Shown: positions 28,901 to 39,160, counted from the stretch's first letter. The stretch: DNA of 64,000 nucleotides from Cryomorphaceae bacterium (GCA_019649675.1 BOWN01000002.1:427704-491703); one strand, 5' to 3'. Numbers and translations: made by a program. Notes: generated from the sequence alone by a model not told the origin.

Positions 28901-29779
28901 TTTCAATCTAGATCTAACAACTCATCTTTAACACCAAACTTTATTGATTTCACAACTCCAATTGATATAAAATATACAACTGTTAGCCTTAACGAGAATA
29001 TTATAACAAAATGGGATGCGCCTATCTTGAGCGATCTGACATATTATAAAATTGACCGTTATGATAATTTCTCAAATTGGGTATTTGACTATGCTTTCAG
29101 CTCAAGTTCAATTTATATAGACACGAATGTCAATGTTAATGCTAGAAATTACGCATACCGAATTTCATATTCAGATTTATGTGGAAATACTGGGCCACTA
29201 AATGGAAATACTGGAGAGAATATACTTTTAAGAGGTACTCAAAATAGAAATGAGTTTAACCTAAATTGGAATCCATACCAAGAATGGGATGATGGCGTAG
29301 GAGAGTACCTCATTCTAAAAGTAAATCAGACCAACAATACATACGAAACCATAAACAGCGTTTCAGGGTCAGAATTTAATTATGTAATTGATAATTATTT
29401 TAATGAGATCGACACAAATTATTGTTATAAGGTTGTAGCGATAAATGCTGCTGACCCAACAATTCAGAGTCACTCCAATGTTCGTTGCTTTATTCCGCCA
29501 GCTACAAATTACTTTCCAAATGCATTTTCACCAAATAATGATGAAATAAATGACACATATAAGTTCGAGGGATTATTTGCTAAAAAATTAGAGGTTAAAA
29601 TTTTCGACCGCTGGGGAAAATTGATTTTTTGGAGCAATAAAGTAGATTTTGAATGGGACGGAAAAGATAAAAATACAGGTAAACTATGTCCGCAAGGATC
29701 TTACAATATGAGATATAAAATTACCGGCTACGATGAATACTCAATAGAAGATGAAATACCAATTATGCTAATAAGATGA
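25916..29779 (+). CDS. Giant secreted multidomain protein with T9SS type B (CHU_C) sorting domain
   Basis: The 1287-residue product has a signal peptide (residues 1-21, ending SYAQ). Residues about 25-850 are repeated PKD/Ig-like domains, each closing with a pattern such as GLYTLTIQAEDLNGCLGSDQ or GDYTLELTVTNNLGCSASDL, and most containing one or two cysteines. Residues about 930-1180 hold fibronectin III-like domains (INLNWTNYNGWDSVASYNIF, FNLNWNPYQEWDDGVGEYLI). The final 90 residues are the gliding-motility-associated C-terminal domain: NYFPNAFSPNNDEINDTYKF, VKIFDRWGKLIFWSN, FEWDGKDKNTGKLCPQGSY. It is thus exported by T9SS and probably attached to or released from the surface, as an adhesin or matrix protein; function is inferred. 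Asn, Ser, Thr and Asp are very frequent. Confidence 0.9.
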   Translation: MDIKLTIFHFSFLLLAINSYAQDCDDINIITNVESTYTLCNNSIDLNFAILNPEQYETVNWILEDGQYNNNQTYANFTINEVGLYTLTIQAEDLNGCLGSDQINFQILEGPNTENISANLNSSLSNQDCLEIGTSFELTTEITSIFSPSFIYWEQTGISTPVNYSFDVEIGNNDVMIYPIQVQFDGCNVPLILEHQYTIQYETSFDDDYNGELLCKDDKITLTNTSPNASWDNDFEWNVGNDVEIIFESQNSIEFLPTNGTYTWELNYNGSCPSYDQETVSVNVAGDNNHVTAEINADDFEDCELPYDINIDVLSPSTDDLSYNWELNLENTLITSSNSETFQYQIVTAGDYNLTLEVSDYNLSCSTKDSIKVSIDGLNLNLDIESLYECKNYIFKPMDFALNSLDTTINCIWKIIDMNSDIVITSEVLNPSLIMSEVGMFDLSIELSSDINNCEGEIYLDNIIEIYEPEIALELDLLESNSCFSDSQQSIEKTIYAQFEDPNVTIINYEWSISSESGVTTISSTEDEIKLNFTEAGNYFVTYTANIEGSDCNYIEKIDFGIDAMVEINMYPIICLGKEFNATQIANVAVGTNTSFLWSSPDNELVIASANQETTTIMTEVTGDYTLELTVTNNLGCSASDLVTLEAYEVDALLNSDQSGELCSPAIIDLESLNNNYITNYIWNIYEGNESMTTNVTNSPNFNTLLNEIATYDIELIVYSLHGCSDTTLLEDYINTISPLPYFTLSDPIISCDSVYQDIIDESIFIDSYSINYGNDDTSNYVLNEINTTEYPLPGTSAPSQDYYITLSAQYKFCFATHTEIVSINQPELPPAPIINYVTVTPEQDVIIELSLESLVDNLNTIDLYHETSGSSSWSLINSSSQILSNQTSHDTPTNQVNHYTAVQQDSCAQFSDSSIVHSSILLNSLSTSPQTINLNWTNYNGWDSVASYNIFRSEEDTEYLLHDSVGGDILSYKDTNLCNVLYSYYVVANHPIYDFQSRSNNSSLTPNFIDFTTPIDIKYTTVSLNENIITKWDAPILSDLTYYKIDRYDNFSNWVFDYAFSSSSIYIDTNVNVNARNYAYRISYSDLCGNTGPLNGNTGENILLRGTQNRNEFNLNWNPYQEWDDGVGEYLILKVNQTNNTYETINSVSGSEFNYVIDNYFNEIDTNYCYKVVAINAADPTIQSHSNVRCFIPPATNYFPNAFSPNNDEINDTYKFEGLFAKKLEVKIFDRWGKLIFWSNKVDFEWDGKDKNTGKLCPQGSYNMRYKITGYDEYSIEDEIPIMLIR

Positions 29780-29792
29780 CAACCTTAATTAT

Positions 29793-30991
29793 TTAAATAC
29801 TTTTCGAACTATTTTTTGTGGCACCTGCTTTTTCTCGAACATATTGAGTACTCTTTTCTTTGAGCTCACTCCATCTATTTGGACGTGTTAGTAGTAAATC
29901 GCATTGGGCTATCATCTCTTGAGCAGACTTTATTTCAATGGCTACTCCTATATTTTTAAATCTACCGCTTCTTGAAACTTTTGATTATTTGGTCCTATAA
30001 AAATTGGCATCCCAAAGGTAGCTGCCTCTAATATATTGTGAATCCCCTTACCAAAACCACCACCAATATATGCGATATCGGCATAAGCATATAAAGAACT
30101 TAATAGGCCAATATTATCAATAATTAACACATGAGCAGTTTCTACATTTTGCAAATTGGCATGACTATAACGCATCACCTTAAACTCAATGGAGGATTCA
30201 AGTTTATCCAAAGCCGATGGTCGCATTTCGTGCGGTGCAATAACATACTTAAATCTGGATCCATAATGTTTGATAAACTCAACCATCATATCTTCCTTGA
30301 TCCCAGGTACTTCCACATATAAATAAAGGGCTTTTGTCTTTGAAATGGTCTAATATAGGAAGTTCATTAACATTATTAGTTATCTCTAAAACCCGATCAA
30401 ACCGGGTATCACCTACATTACTAACATGTGTAATATTTCTAGTCAACAACATGTATTTAGAGTCTTCATTCTGAACAAATAGATGATCAAAATTTGAAAT
30501 AATATTGAGCATCCAAGCTCCTGTTTTTTTGAAAAATAGTGATTGTTTCTAAAAATAGCAGAGATCACATAATGTTTATGATTGAGATTTTGTAAAGCAA
30601 TTAAATAATTTGGCCAAAAATCATACTTTACAAAAAAAGTGTATACCGGTTTAATCAGTTTTACAAAACGCTGTGCATTAACTTTTGTATCTAAAGGAAG
30701 ATAACACACATAATCAGCCAGAGGATAATTTTTCGAACTTCGTAACCAGAAGGGGAATAAAAGGTAATCAAAATCTTATATTGAATATATTCTTTTTGAG
30801 AATTTGTATAAGTGGTCTAGCTTGTTCAAATTCACCTAAAGAAGGGGTATGAATCCATATTATATCATCAGATTCCGATACATTTTCCTCTAAATACTGG
30901 AATGTATTTTGTCTACCCTCCACCCAAAGCTTCGCTTTAGGCTTTTTAAAGCAGCTATTTGCATGGCTTTACCATACAAATAGAGAATCAT
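29793..30991 (-). CDS. kdtA: 3-deoxy-D-manno-octulosonic acid (Kdo) transferase, multiply frameshifted
   Basis: KdtA (WaaA) adds Kdo to lipid IVA at the inner membrane. Pieces in several frames give the family order: start MILYLYGKAMQIAA at 30991; WVEGRQNTF and IWIHTPSLGEFEQARPLI; CYLPLDTKVNAQRFVKLIKP; VYTFFVKYDFWPNYLIALQN; HVSNVGDTRFDRVLEI; FICGSTW; the donor-site region VIAPHEMRPSALDKLE, ADIAYIGGGFGKGIHNILEA and TFGMPIFIGPNNQKFQEAVD; and a C-terminus ending at 29793. At least five indels are needed for a protein of about 400 residues. Kdo transfer is usually essential, so these are probably sequence errors. It starts 1 bp after the stop of the upstream barrel-protein gene, so the two are co-transcribed. 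Confidence 0.88.
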
Positions 30992-30992
30992 A

Positions 30993-31762
30993 TTATATAA
31001 ATGTAAAATCAATAATAATAGTATTGATTATCAGATTTTTATGCAATGGTATGGTCCATCCAAACTTAAGTCCACTTAATAAATCGACTCTATTATCTTC
31101 ATAAGACGTTTGACTATTGTAATCATACATTCGAACATCTTGCGTAAAAGCTTGAATAAATTCTATACCGACAAAAAAATTAATTTTATGATTATTGGAA
31201 AAATGACGATAACCGATAAACTGACTTGTGGTAAACCCCATACTTAAACGGTCATAACCCTTTAGCATATCAGCACTAAGTTGAGGTGAATTATTCCCAA
31301 TATCCTCAATCCTAATTTTGTGATACATAAAACCCAAACCTCCTTGAAAAAAAACGCCAGAGTTTTCATTAGGTCCTATCACAGGGAAAATCTTACCCAA
31401 AACAAATTGGGTTTGCGCACCTCTTTCCCAAAATCTAACCGTTGCAGTATTTCCATTTACATCAATAATATCAGTCGAATCTGCAACTATAATATCAATA
31501 ATATTATCTTCTTTAACATCTGAACCAGCTAGTGCAGCAATATCAATACCCCAATAAAAATTTTTTCATTTTTAAGTTGAAAACCCATTCCAAAAAGAGT
31601 GCTAGAACCAAAACGATCAGCTAAATCTCCACCAGGAGTATGAAAGCCAATATTTAAATTAATAGCAGGAATGCGTATTTTACTTTCTGTAATATCTTCC
31701 TGTGCAAAGAGGGAGATTTGATAAAATCCAATTAATAAAAAGAAAAATTGTTTTGTTCTCAT
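30993..31762 (-). CDS. Outer-membrane beta-barrel-like protein, single frameshift
   Basis: The N-terminal piece (31762-31529) has a signal peptide ending LFAQ and then EDITESKIRIPAINLNIGFH, TPGGDLADRFGSSTLFGMGF. Adding one A in the A run near 31558 continues it as NFYWGIDIAALAGSDVKEDN and joins the second piece, VLGKIFPVIGPNENSGVFFQ, GGLGFMYHKIRIEDIG, GYDRLSMGFTTSQFIGYRHF, NFFVGIEFIQAFTQDVRMYD. The whole is about 256 residues of alternating strands, an outer-membrane barrel without a recognised function. GGD-A-R-F-G near the N-terminus is typical of small Bacteroidota porin-like proteins. It directly precedes kdtA. Confidence 0.7.
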
Positions 31763-31873
31763 ACAAAGATTTATTCTGCTAAAGTAAAAAATAATTAACA
31801 GTACTTATGTAACAAAAAGTATTAGATAATATTGCTGGCATAATGTATCTTTATCGAAATAAAAAATAAACAC

Positions 31874-33271
31874 ATGAACAACATTAAGGCATATATCGAA
31901 CAACACAAAGATCGATTCTTAGATGAATTATTACATTTACTTCGCGTACCCTCAATATCTGCAGATCCTGAATACAAACAAGATGTATTAAAAGCCTCAG
32001 AAATCATAAAAGCAGATTGATAGAAGCTGGTGTGGATTATGCAGAAATATGCGAAACACCAGGCTATCCTATTGTATATGCAGAAAAATTATTGACAAAT
32101 CTTTACCAACAGTATTGGTTTACGGCCATTATGATGTTCAACCTGCAGATCCATTGGAACTATGGACAAGTGGTCCATTTGAACCAGTTATTAAAAAACA
32201 CCTCTTCATCCTGAAGGCGCTATTTTTGCCAGGGGTGCCTGCGACGACAAAGGTCAGATGTACATGCATGTAAAAGCTTTTGAATTAATGATGAATACTG
32301 AAACACTTCCATGTAATGTAAAATTCATGATTGAAGGTGAAGAAGAAGTAGGTTCGGAATCATTAGAAGGCTTTTTAAAGTCAAATCGTAAGAAATTAGC
32401 ATGCGATGTGATATTAATTTCAGACACAGGTATTCTTGCAAATGACATCCCATCAATCACGACAGGTTTAAGAGGATTAAGCTATGTAGAAGTTGAGGTG
32501 ACTGGCCCTAACAGAGACTTGCATTCTGGATTATATGGGGGTGCAGTAGCAAACCCAATTAACATCTTAAGCAAAATGATCGCATCACTTCAAGATGAAA
32601 ATAACAGAGTTACCATTCCAGGGTTTTACGATGATGTTGAAACACTTTCTATGGAGGAGAGAGCTGAAATGGCTAAAGCACCATTTAATTTAGAGGATTA
32701 TAAAAAAGCACTAGAAATCAGCGACGTTCATGGAGAAGAAGGCTATTCAACCATGGAACGAAACTCAATTCGTCCAACGCTAGATGTAAATGGCATATGG
32801 GGTGGTTATACAGGTGAAGGAGCTAAAACGGTTATCGCTTCCAAAGCATTCGCAAAAATTTCGATGCGATTAGTACCCGGGCAAGACCCTGATAAAATCA
32901 CGAAATTATTCTGTGATCACTTCCAAAATATTGCACCTAAATCGGTCAAAGTAAAAACCATGCCACACCATGGTGGTATGCCATATGTTTCTCCTACAAA
33001 TGACAATGGCTATAAAGCCGCGAGTATGGCAATGGAACAAACCTATGGTAAAAAACCCGTTCCGGTTCGCAGTGGAGGAAGCATTCCTATTGTAGCATTA
33101 TTCGAACAAGAATTAAAAGTAAAATCAATTCTTTTAGGCTTCGGTTTAGACTCCGATGCGATTCATTCACCTAATGAGCATTATGGTCTATTTAATTATT
33201 TTAAAGGCATAGAAACAATCCCTCTTTTTTACAAATACTATACAGAATTAAAGAAAAGCAATGACTTTTAA
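31874..33271 (+). CDS. M20-family dipeptidase, frameshifted
   Basis: A zinc metallopeptidase of the M20 family, about 465 residues when repaired. The N-terminus is [40 protein letters not shown]. Metal and catalytic motifs appear across three frames: [20 protein letters not shown] (His and Asp), [20 protein letters not shown] (bridging Asp) and [17 protein letters not shown] (catalytic and metal Glu). The intact second half (32258-33271) has [43 protein letters not shown]-like [10 protein letters not shown] region and [20 protein letters not shown]. Relatives include PepV and carnosinase-like dipeptidases. At least three indels lie between 32010 and 32260. Probably cytoplasmic: no signal peptide. 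Confidence 0.92.
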
Positions 33272-33341
33272 ACTATTGTTCATTAATGTACTCTCAAAAT
33301 AAAAGTCTTTAATTATTCTTATTTCCTTTTATCTTTGATGC

Positions 33342-35073
33342 ATGAAAATACTTAAATGGATTCTACTTTTTTGGTCATTAGTAATTTATGGCCAAGAAGA
33401 TTCTATTAATCATAAAATAGAAATGGATTCACTATGGTATCAAAATACACAAAACTACTTCTCTTCTAGTGATCAATTTATTTTATTGGGGTACCAGGAC
33501 TTCGAAACATCTATAATGGGAAACTTCGGATCTGTTCTTATTCCATTCTGGTGGAAGTCTGGAAGTTCCATTGAACAAAAAATAGGTGACCGCATATTAC
33601 AAACAAACACCTACTACCCTTCATACTCATCTGTTTATAAGGAGAATTTCCCACATACTAAAATCGTTTATTCGCCTACTTATTCTGATGGACAAAGGCT
33701 AAATTTTATTCATAAAGTAAAATATACATACGGGTCTTTCATTATAGACTATGACCGTTTGGTTTCTGAGGGAAATTTGGTTCACGAAAAACATCAAAAC
33801 ACCCGATTTAATTTTCAAGGAAACTATGCACATCCTAAAATTGCATACACATCAAAATGGCGAATAAATACTTTTAAAAATTTATCTCAATGGAATGGAG
33901 GTATTGCAAATGAAAATATATTTTTTTCCAATTCACAATCCAATTGGAAACTGTTACCAATAAATTGGCTAAACCTAGAAACAAGCATCAAACACAAGGG
34001 TTTAGATTGGCAACATGAATATCGATTTTCTGATGTTTCTGCTTTTAGATACGAAATTAATATTACCCAAGATTCTTTATTTTATGAAGGATTAGAAGAT
34101 GACACACTATTCTACCCTAACCGATTAGACTCTTCAGCAACGCCTCACTAGAGCTTTCTCAAACATCAATCATACTCTAAAATGGGTTAAACAAATAAAT
34201 AAAGATAAAAAGGCTGTTGTAGGACTCAAAAATCAAAATTTCAAACAAGATCAAGAAAGTCTAAATAGATGGGTCTTTTTCACCTCCATTCATTTAGAGT
34301 CACTAAAAAATAAAGTTCATTTCTCTTATGCTAAGGATCAGATGTATCCCAACAGTTTTACGGCTAATTTCACACAACATATAAATATATTTGGGATAAA
34401 TAATCGTTTCAAAATAGCCTACGAAAAAACTATTCCTAATTGGATACAACTAAACAGTTCAACAAACCCTTCCAACCAACTGTCTGAAGAATTAATTGAG
34501 CCTACTTTAGATCAATATATTGAATGGGACATAGAACTAACTAAAAACATTTCTATTCATAATGCCTATCACAATATTGATGCATACACCTATTATAACG
34601 AACTAGCAAATTCAGTAACTGCAGACGACCCAATTCAAGTAATTCAAAGCAGAATAAAACATCATGTTAATTCCAAAAAATGGCATTGGCGAGGAGATAT
34701 AGGATATCAAAACAGCTCGAGTGACAACATCCCTTTAGCTAAACTCTTGTTTAACCAAAGAATATACTGGCAAAGCAAAATATTTAAAGATGCAACTGAA
34801 ACACAAATTGGTGTAAATGCAAGATATAGATCGTCGCACCCTGGAATGACTTATTCTCCTATTTTAGGAGACTTTTACACCAATCCTTTAAGCGAAACAA
34901 ATGCCAGTCTTAAGTGTGATTTATTCGCCAACTTCCAAATTAAAAGCATCAAAATTTATGCTTCATACGAAAACTTTAACGCCCTATGGCAAGGAGAACA
35001 ATTCACCCTGAAACCATACCCCATAGCACAACCTATTTTTAGGTTAAGCCTGATTTGGAATTTTTATGATTAA
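33342..35073 (+). CDS. Putative porin (Porin_10-like), single frameshift
   Basis: A signal peptide (KILKWILLFWSLVIYGQ) opens a protein of about 575 residues split near 34130-34145. The second frame picks up as TLQQRLTRAFSNINHTLKWV and runs to 35073. The body is made of alternating beta strands with aromatic girdle residues, for example FPHTKIVYSPTYSDGQRLNF, FIIDYDRLVSEGNLVHEKHQ, NTRFNFQGNYAHPKIAYTSK, HSKKWHWRGDIGY-like repeats and a C-terminus IFRLSLIWNFYD ending in aromatic residues. This resembles the Bacteroidota family of putative porins with DUF-like annotation; the transported substrate is unknown. A TATCTTTG box lies 5 bases before the ATG. The stop is followed by a bidirectional terminator. 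Confidence 0.65.
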
Positions 35074-35076
35074 AAA

Positions 35077-35101
35077 AAGCCATCACTAAAGTCGATGGCT
35101 T
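35077..35101. terminator. Bidirectional intrinsic terminator
   Basis: AAGCCATC pairs with GATGGCTT around a 9-base loop, with A-rich sequence on the left and TTAAAATT on the right. It lies in the short gap between the convergent porin and clpP genes. Confidence 0.75.
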
Positions 35102-35107
35102 AAAATT

Positions 35108-35782
35108 CTATTTAGCTCTAATGAGGACCTCATCAATCATTCCATAATCTTTTGCTTCAGATGAAGTCATCCAATAATCTCTATCACCATCTTTCCATAC
35201 CTCATCATAGGATTTACCTGAATGGTCAGAAATAATAGTATATAATTCCTTTTTCAACTTTTGAATTTCGCGAGCAGTAATCTCAATATCAGAAGCTTGT
35301 CCTTGAGCACCACCTAATGGTTGGTGAATCATAACACGAGAATGTTTTAAAGCGGTTCGTTTTCCCTTTGCCCCTGCACATAATAGAACGGCTCCCATAC
35401 TTGCAGCCATTCCTGTACAAATGGTAGCCACATCTGGAGCTATGTATTGCATGGTGTCATAAATACCTAAACCTGCATAAACGCCACCTCCTGGAGAGTT
35501 TAAATAAATCTGTATATCTTTCTTAGCATCAACAGACTCCAAAAACAACAACTGAGCTTGAATGATATTTGCAACATAATCGTTTATAGGCACGCCTAAA
35601 AAAATAATGCGATCCATCATTAATCTCGAGAACACATCCATTGAAGCAACATTCATTTGACGCTCCTCAATAATAGTTGGAGAGATATAATTATTCATCA
35701 TTGAAGTAAAGGAATCAACAGTAGAACTACTTATTCCTTGATTCTTAATAGCATATTTACGAAACTCGTCTTTTGAGAACAT
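35108..35782 (-). CDS. clpP: ATP-dependent Clp protease proteolytic subunit
   Basis: ClpP forms the tetradecameric serine-protease chamber used by ClpX/ClpA-type unfoldases. The 224-residue product shows RLMMDRIIFLGVPINDYVAN, YLNSPGGGVYAGLGIYDTMQ, the nucleophile serine in CTGMAASMGAVLLCAGAKGK, the histidine in SRVMIHQPLGGAQGQASDIE and the aspartate region GDRDYWMTSSEAKDYGMIDE. The N-terminal extension of about 28 residues before the usual start of the mature subunit is probably a propeptide. It follows tig, the trigger factor gene, as in many bacteria, but a terminator separates them. Confidence 0.97.
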   Translation of the reverse strand: MFSKDEFRKYAIKNQGISSSTVDSFTSMMNNYISPTIIEERQMNVASMDVFSRLMMDRIIFLGVPINDYVANIIQAQLLFLESVDAKKDIQIYLNSPGGGVYAGLGIYDTMQYIAPDVATICTGMAASMGAVLLCAGAKGKRTALKHSRVMIHQPLGGAQGQASDIEITAREIQKLKKELYTIISDHSGKSYDEVWKDGDRDYWMTSSEAKDYGMIDEVLIRAK

Positions 35783-35819
35783 CTTTAATTGAATTTATAT
35801 TAATGATTAGCTAAAATAA

Positions 35820-35848
35820 AAAAAGGCCAGTGAAACACTAGCCTTTTT
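35820..35848 (-). terminator. Intrinsic terminator downstream of tig
   Basis: On the minus strand AAAAAGGC, a mismatch, AGTG pair across a 3-base loop with the complementary arm and run into seven T residues. It lies between the tig stop codon and the clpP start, so clpP expression should depend on read-through or its own promoter. Confidence 0.8.
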
Positions 35849-35878
35849 CATACATATTTATTGCTATTATTTATGCAA

Positions 35879-37222
35879 TTAGCTTTGTGCTAATTTTATA
35901 AAGTTCTCATAAGAAATTTCTTTCTCATTGATTTTAAAAGCTGATTTAAAGAAAACTGTAAGTTTAGATGCGAAAATACGATCGTATATATTCTTTTCTT
36001 CTTCTTTATTTGCAAGAACTTGATGTGCATATTTTTCTAATTGCTCCTCCTCCGGAGAAACTTGACCATACTGAGTCATTTGAGCTCTAATTAGTTTTTT
36101 TGTTTCTGCAACAGCCTCCTCTTTTGTAACGCTTAAGTTGTTTTCTTTAGCAATCTTATTCTCTATAATTTGCCATTTCAATGACTTTTTATATCCTTCA
36201 AAATCTTGTTCAATTTCATCTAAAGTAACTGGTTTCTCAGAGACTGTCTGCATCCAGCGTTTTAAAAATGCTTCAGGCAAATCAAACGATGTTTTCTCTA
36301 ACAAGAAGTCAACAGCATCATTTTGAAACTTACGATCGGCATCACCAACAAACATCTGCTCAGCCTCTGCCGCAATTTTTACTCTGAATTCCTTCTCATT
36401 TTTAACAACACCTTTCCCATAAACTTTATCAAATAATTCGGTATTCAAATCAGCCGGTTGCATTCGACTAATATTATCGATAGTAAAAGAAAAATTCGCT
36501 TTAAGATCTGCATAAGCTTCCTTATCAATATTTAACATGGCCGCTGCATCTGTCTCATTTTCAAAAGCTTTCTTAGGATCTAAATTAATTACAGCACCTT
36601 TTCAGAACCAATAAATTGATTTTTCAACTTCTTTATTTTCAAGGCATCAAGAGATACAGAAGCTTGATTTGTTACACCACCTTCAACTACTACACCCTTG
36701 GCATCTAACTCCTGAAATGTACCATAAACCAAATCTTTCTCTTGCACTTTATCTGGACTTATCATTTTACCGTAACGCTTTGCTATGTCTTCTGCGTATT
36801 GGTCTATCATCACATCATCGGCTTTAATATTATAATAGTCGATTTTATTCTTTTTGAAATTTTTAATTCAAAACTAGGTGACAAACCCAATTCATATTCA
36901 AAAACAAAATCTTCTTGATGTTCCCAGTCAATTTGCTCACCTTCTTTAGGTAACGGATTACCTAAAATATCTAACTTTTCCTCAATGATATACTTTGTAA
37001 TAGAATCTGAAATAATTTTATTAATTTCTTCAACTTTAACTGGAATACCATAACGTTTTTAACAACGCCCATAGGCACTTTACCTTTACGAAAACCAGGC
37101 ATATCTGCAGTTTTACGATAATTTGCTAAAACAGTATCAACACGATCTTGATAATCAGTTAGTGATAATTCTATTTTCAATATTGCGTTAAGAGAATCTA
37201 TGTTTTGTTTAGAAATATTCAT
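35879..37222 (-). CDS. tig: Trigger factor, frameshifted
   Basis: Trigger factor is the ribosome-bound chaperone that meets nascent chains. The start is taken as the ATG at 37222 (MNISKQNIDSLNAILKIELS). The ribosome-docking signature is present as DMPGFRKGKVPMGVVKN. Following pieces give the middle domain (YAEDIAKRYGKMISPDKVQE; YGTFQELDAKGVVVEGGVTN) and the C-terminal chaperone arms (MLNIDKEAYADLKANFSFTI; AEQMFVGDADRKFQNDAVDF; QMTQYGQVSPEEEQLEKYAH). The total is about 448 residues. At least three indels occur, near 37060, 36860 and 36590. A TATATTTG promoter-like box lies at 37275-37282. Given its conservation the breaks are probably errors. Confidence 0.93.
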
Positions 37223-37274
37223 CAACATTTTTTTGTTGGTTAAACCCTGTAAATGAAGCTATTAAAATTGGGCG

Positions 37275-37282
37275 CAAATATA
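37275..37282 (-). promoter_or_regulatory. Candidate -7 box for tig
   Basis: The minus strand reads TATATTTGCGCCC, an exact match to the Bacteroidota -7 consensus TAnnTTTG, about 53 bases upstream of the tig start. No TTG is visible at the usual -33 distance, so the call rests on the -7 box and position. Confidence 0.5.
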
Positions 37283-37382
37283 CGTATTTTTTAAAGAGAT
37301 ATTCCTAATGAATTAAATTATTACAAGAGTAAATGCAATATAAATACACCCTTTTAAATAGAATGAAATAATAAATAGCATT

Positions 37383-37411
37383 TTGTGAAATGTCTTTAAA
37401 TCTTATCTTTA
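37383..37411 (+). promoter_or_regulatory. Promoter for the barrel-protein gene at 37431
   Basis: TTG at 37383-37385, an 18-base spacer, and TATCTTTA at 37404-37411 (one mismatch to TAnnTTTG) give a full Bacteroidota-type -33/-7 promoter. The ATG follows 20 bases after the -7 box, leaving a leader of about 14 bases. Confidence 0.6.
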
Positions 37412-37430
37412 CAACACAAAAATTTCTATC

Positions 37431-38096
37431 ATGAAAAACTTAATATCGCTAATAGTACTGTTTCTTTTTAGTACCTCTATTTGCGCTCAGAAAAAGTCAA
37501 AATATAACACAATGGATAAAAATATCTCTAAACACGAAACAAGGTGGGATGGGAGTATTAGTTATGGAAACACTATATTCATTGGAGATCTAAGTAAGAC
37601 CTCAACTACAAAATACCTTCCAAATGTAGCTTTAGCGATAAAATTCAACAAAGAATACAATCCAGAAACCTCACTTCAACTAAGTATTATTACAGGAAAA
37701 AATAGTGGTGAAAATGCACCAACAAGTGCTAACATAGCTTCAATTAACTTCAGAAGTCAATACACACAAGGTTATATAGCTTACCGAAAAGCAATTACAC
37801 CAACTGGCATTCAAATTCCTCAATTACATCTTCATGCTGGAATTGGATTCTATTATGCTGATGCATCTAGAACCTGGACATTAAACGGAGCTGTGGCTGA
37901 ACTTTCAGATGAAGTTTCATCTTTAGTATTCCCATTAGGATTAGAACTTAGTTATTACTTTAAAGAAGAATGGGGTATGGTACTTGGAGTTTCCAACAAT
38001 ATTTTTAGCCGTGATAATATTGACTTGTACGAAAGCAATGATAACATAGACCAACAATTAATTATTAATCTAGGTATTTGCTATTCATTTAATTAA
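37431..38096 (+). CDS. Outer-membrane beta-barrel protein of unknown function
   Basis: The 221-residue product has a signal peptide (ISLIVLFLFSTSICAQ) and a compact barrel-like body: RWDGSISYGNTIFIGDLSKT, KYLPNVALAIKFNKEYNPET, SQYTQGYIAYRKAITPTGIQ, HLHAGIGFYYADASRTWTLN, FPLGLELSYYFKEEWGMVLG. It ends QLIINLGICYSFN, with a terminal aromatic-X pattern fitting outer-membrane insertion. The G-D-L-S pattern after the first strand is common in Bacteroidota barrel proteins. No family can be assigned with confidence. It has a good upstream promoter and is followed after 42 bp by fbp. Confidence 0.7.
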   Translation: MKNLISLIVLFLFSTSICAQKKSKYNTMDKNISKHETRWDGSISYGNTIFIGDLSKTSTTKYLPNVALAIKFNKEYNPETSLQLSIITGKNSGENAPTSANIASINFRSQYTQGYIAYRKAITPTGIQIPQLHLHAGIGFYYADASRTWTLNGAVAELSDEVSSLVFPLGLELSYYFKEEWGMVLGVSNNIFSRDNIDLYESNDNIDQQLIINLGICYSFN

Positions 38097-38138
38097 AATT
38101 AGAAATATTAAATCACTAAAAAACACCCAAAGCAATTT

Positions 38139-39118
38139 ATGAATAAGGGAAACTGGTATTTTTAAAACAATTTATAAATGAAAATGCATCACTCCACGGT
38201 GATAATCCAGAAGCTATATTAAAAATTTTAATTGCGGTACAAAAGCATCCACAAAGGTACATACTACAATTAATAAAGCCGGCTTAGAAGACATCTTAGG
38301 TGCAGCGGGCGCGGAAAATATTCAAGGTGAACAAGTTCAAAAATTAGACTTATTTGCTAATGATCGATTCATAAAAGAACTAAAAGATATTGATCACATC
38401 GCAGCAATTGCAAGTGAAGAAAATAAAGAAATTATTCCCTTAAACGACACAGGAGAATACTTATTTGCCACAGACCCTTTAGATGGATCTTCAAATATTG
38501 ATGTCAATATTTCTGTAGGCACAATATTCTCAGTATATAAAAGAACTAGAAAAGGAACGCCCAAAAAGAAGAATTTAATCGCTATGGATACGAACAAGTA
38601 TTAGCAGGTTATGTTCTGTATGGAACGTCTACTGTTTTAGTATATACTTGTGGGAATGGGGTCCATGCATTCACATTCGACACAAGTGTAAATTCATTTG
38701 CCCTGACACATGCCTCTATCAAAACACCTAAAAAGGAACTATTTTTCTATAAACGAAGGAAATTACAATATACTAGAGAAGGGGGTACAAGATTATATAG
38801 CATATTGCAAAAAATTGAACAGCGAAAAAAACGCACAATACTGCCAGATTTATTGGCTCATTAGTAGCAGACTTTCATAGAAACATGCTCAAAGGGGGTA
38901 TTTTTATTTACCCTGCAACAGCAGATGCTCCTGAAGGCAGATTAAGACTATTATACGAATGCAATCCTATAGCAATGATTGCAGAACAAGCTGGTGGTAT
39001 TGCTACTTGGGGCAAGGATCGACTATTAGATATTAAATCTAAAGACATTCATCAAAGAACACCTTTTTTCACTGGATCTAAAGAAATGATGGAAAAAGCG
39101 ATGAGTTATTTAGATTAA
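38139..39118 (+). CDS. fbp: Fructose-1,6-bisphosphatase class 1, multiply frameshifted
   Basis: FBPase hydrolyses fructose 1,6-bisphosphate in gluconeogenesis. The start ATG at 38139 (MNKGK, one base missing) leads to [20 protein letters not shown]. Then come [40 protein letters not shown], the metal site [11 protein letters not shown] and [40 protein letters not shown], and in the last intact piece [40 protein letters not shown], and [20 protein letters not shown]. The repaired length is about 330 residues, normal for class 1. At least four indels are needed, around 38155, 38235, 38570 and 38740-38880. The gene precedes mfd by 42 bp. Confidence 0.92.
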
Positions 39119-39160
39119 ATAGACTCCTATCAGAATAAAGATCTTGGTTCGGTTATTAAA

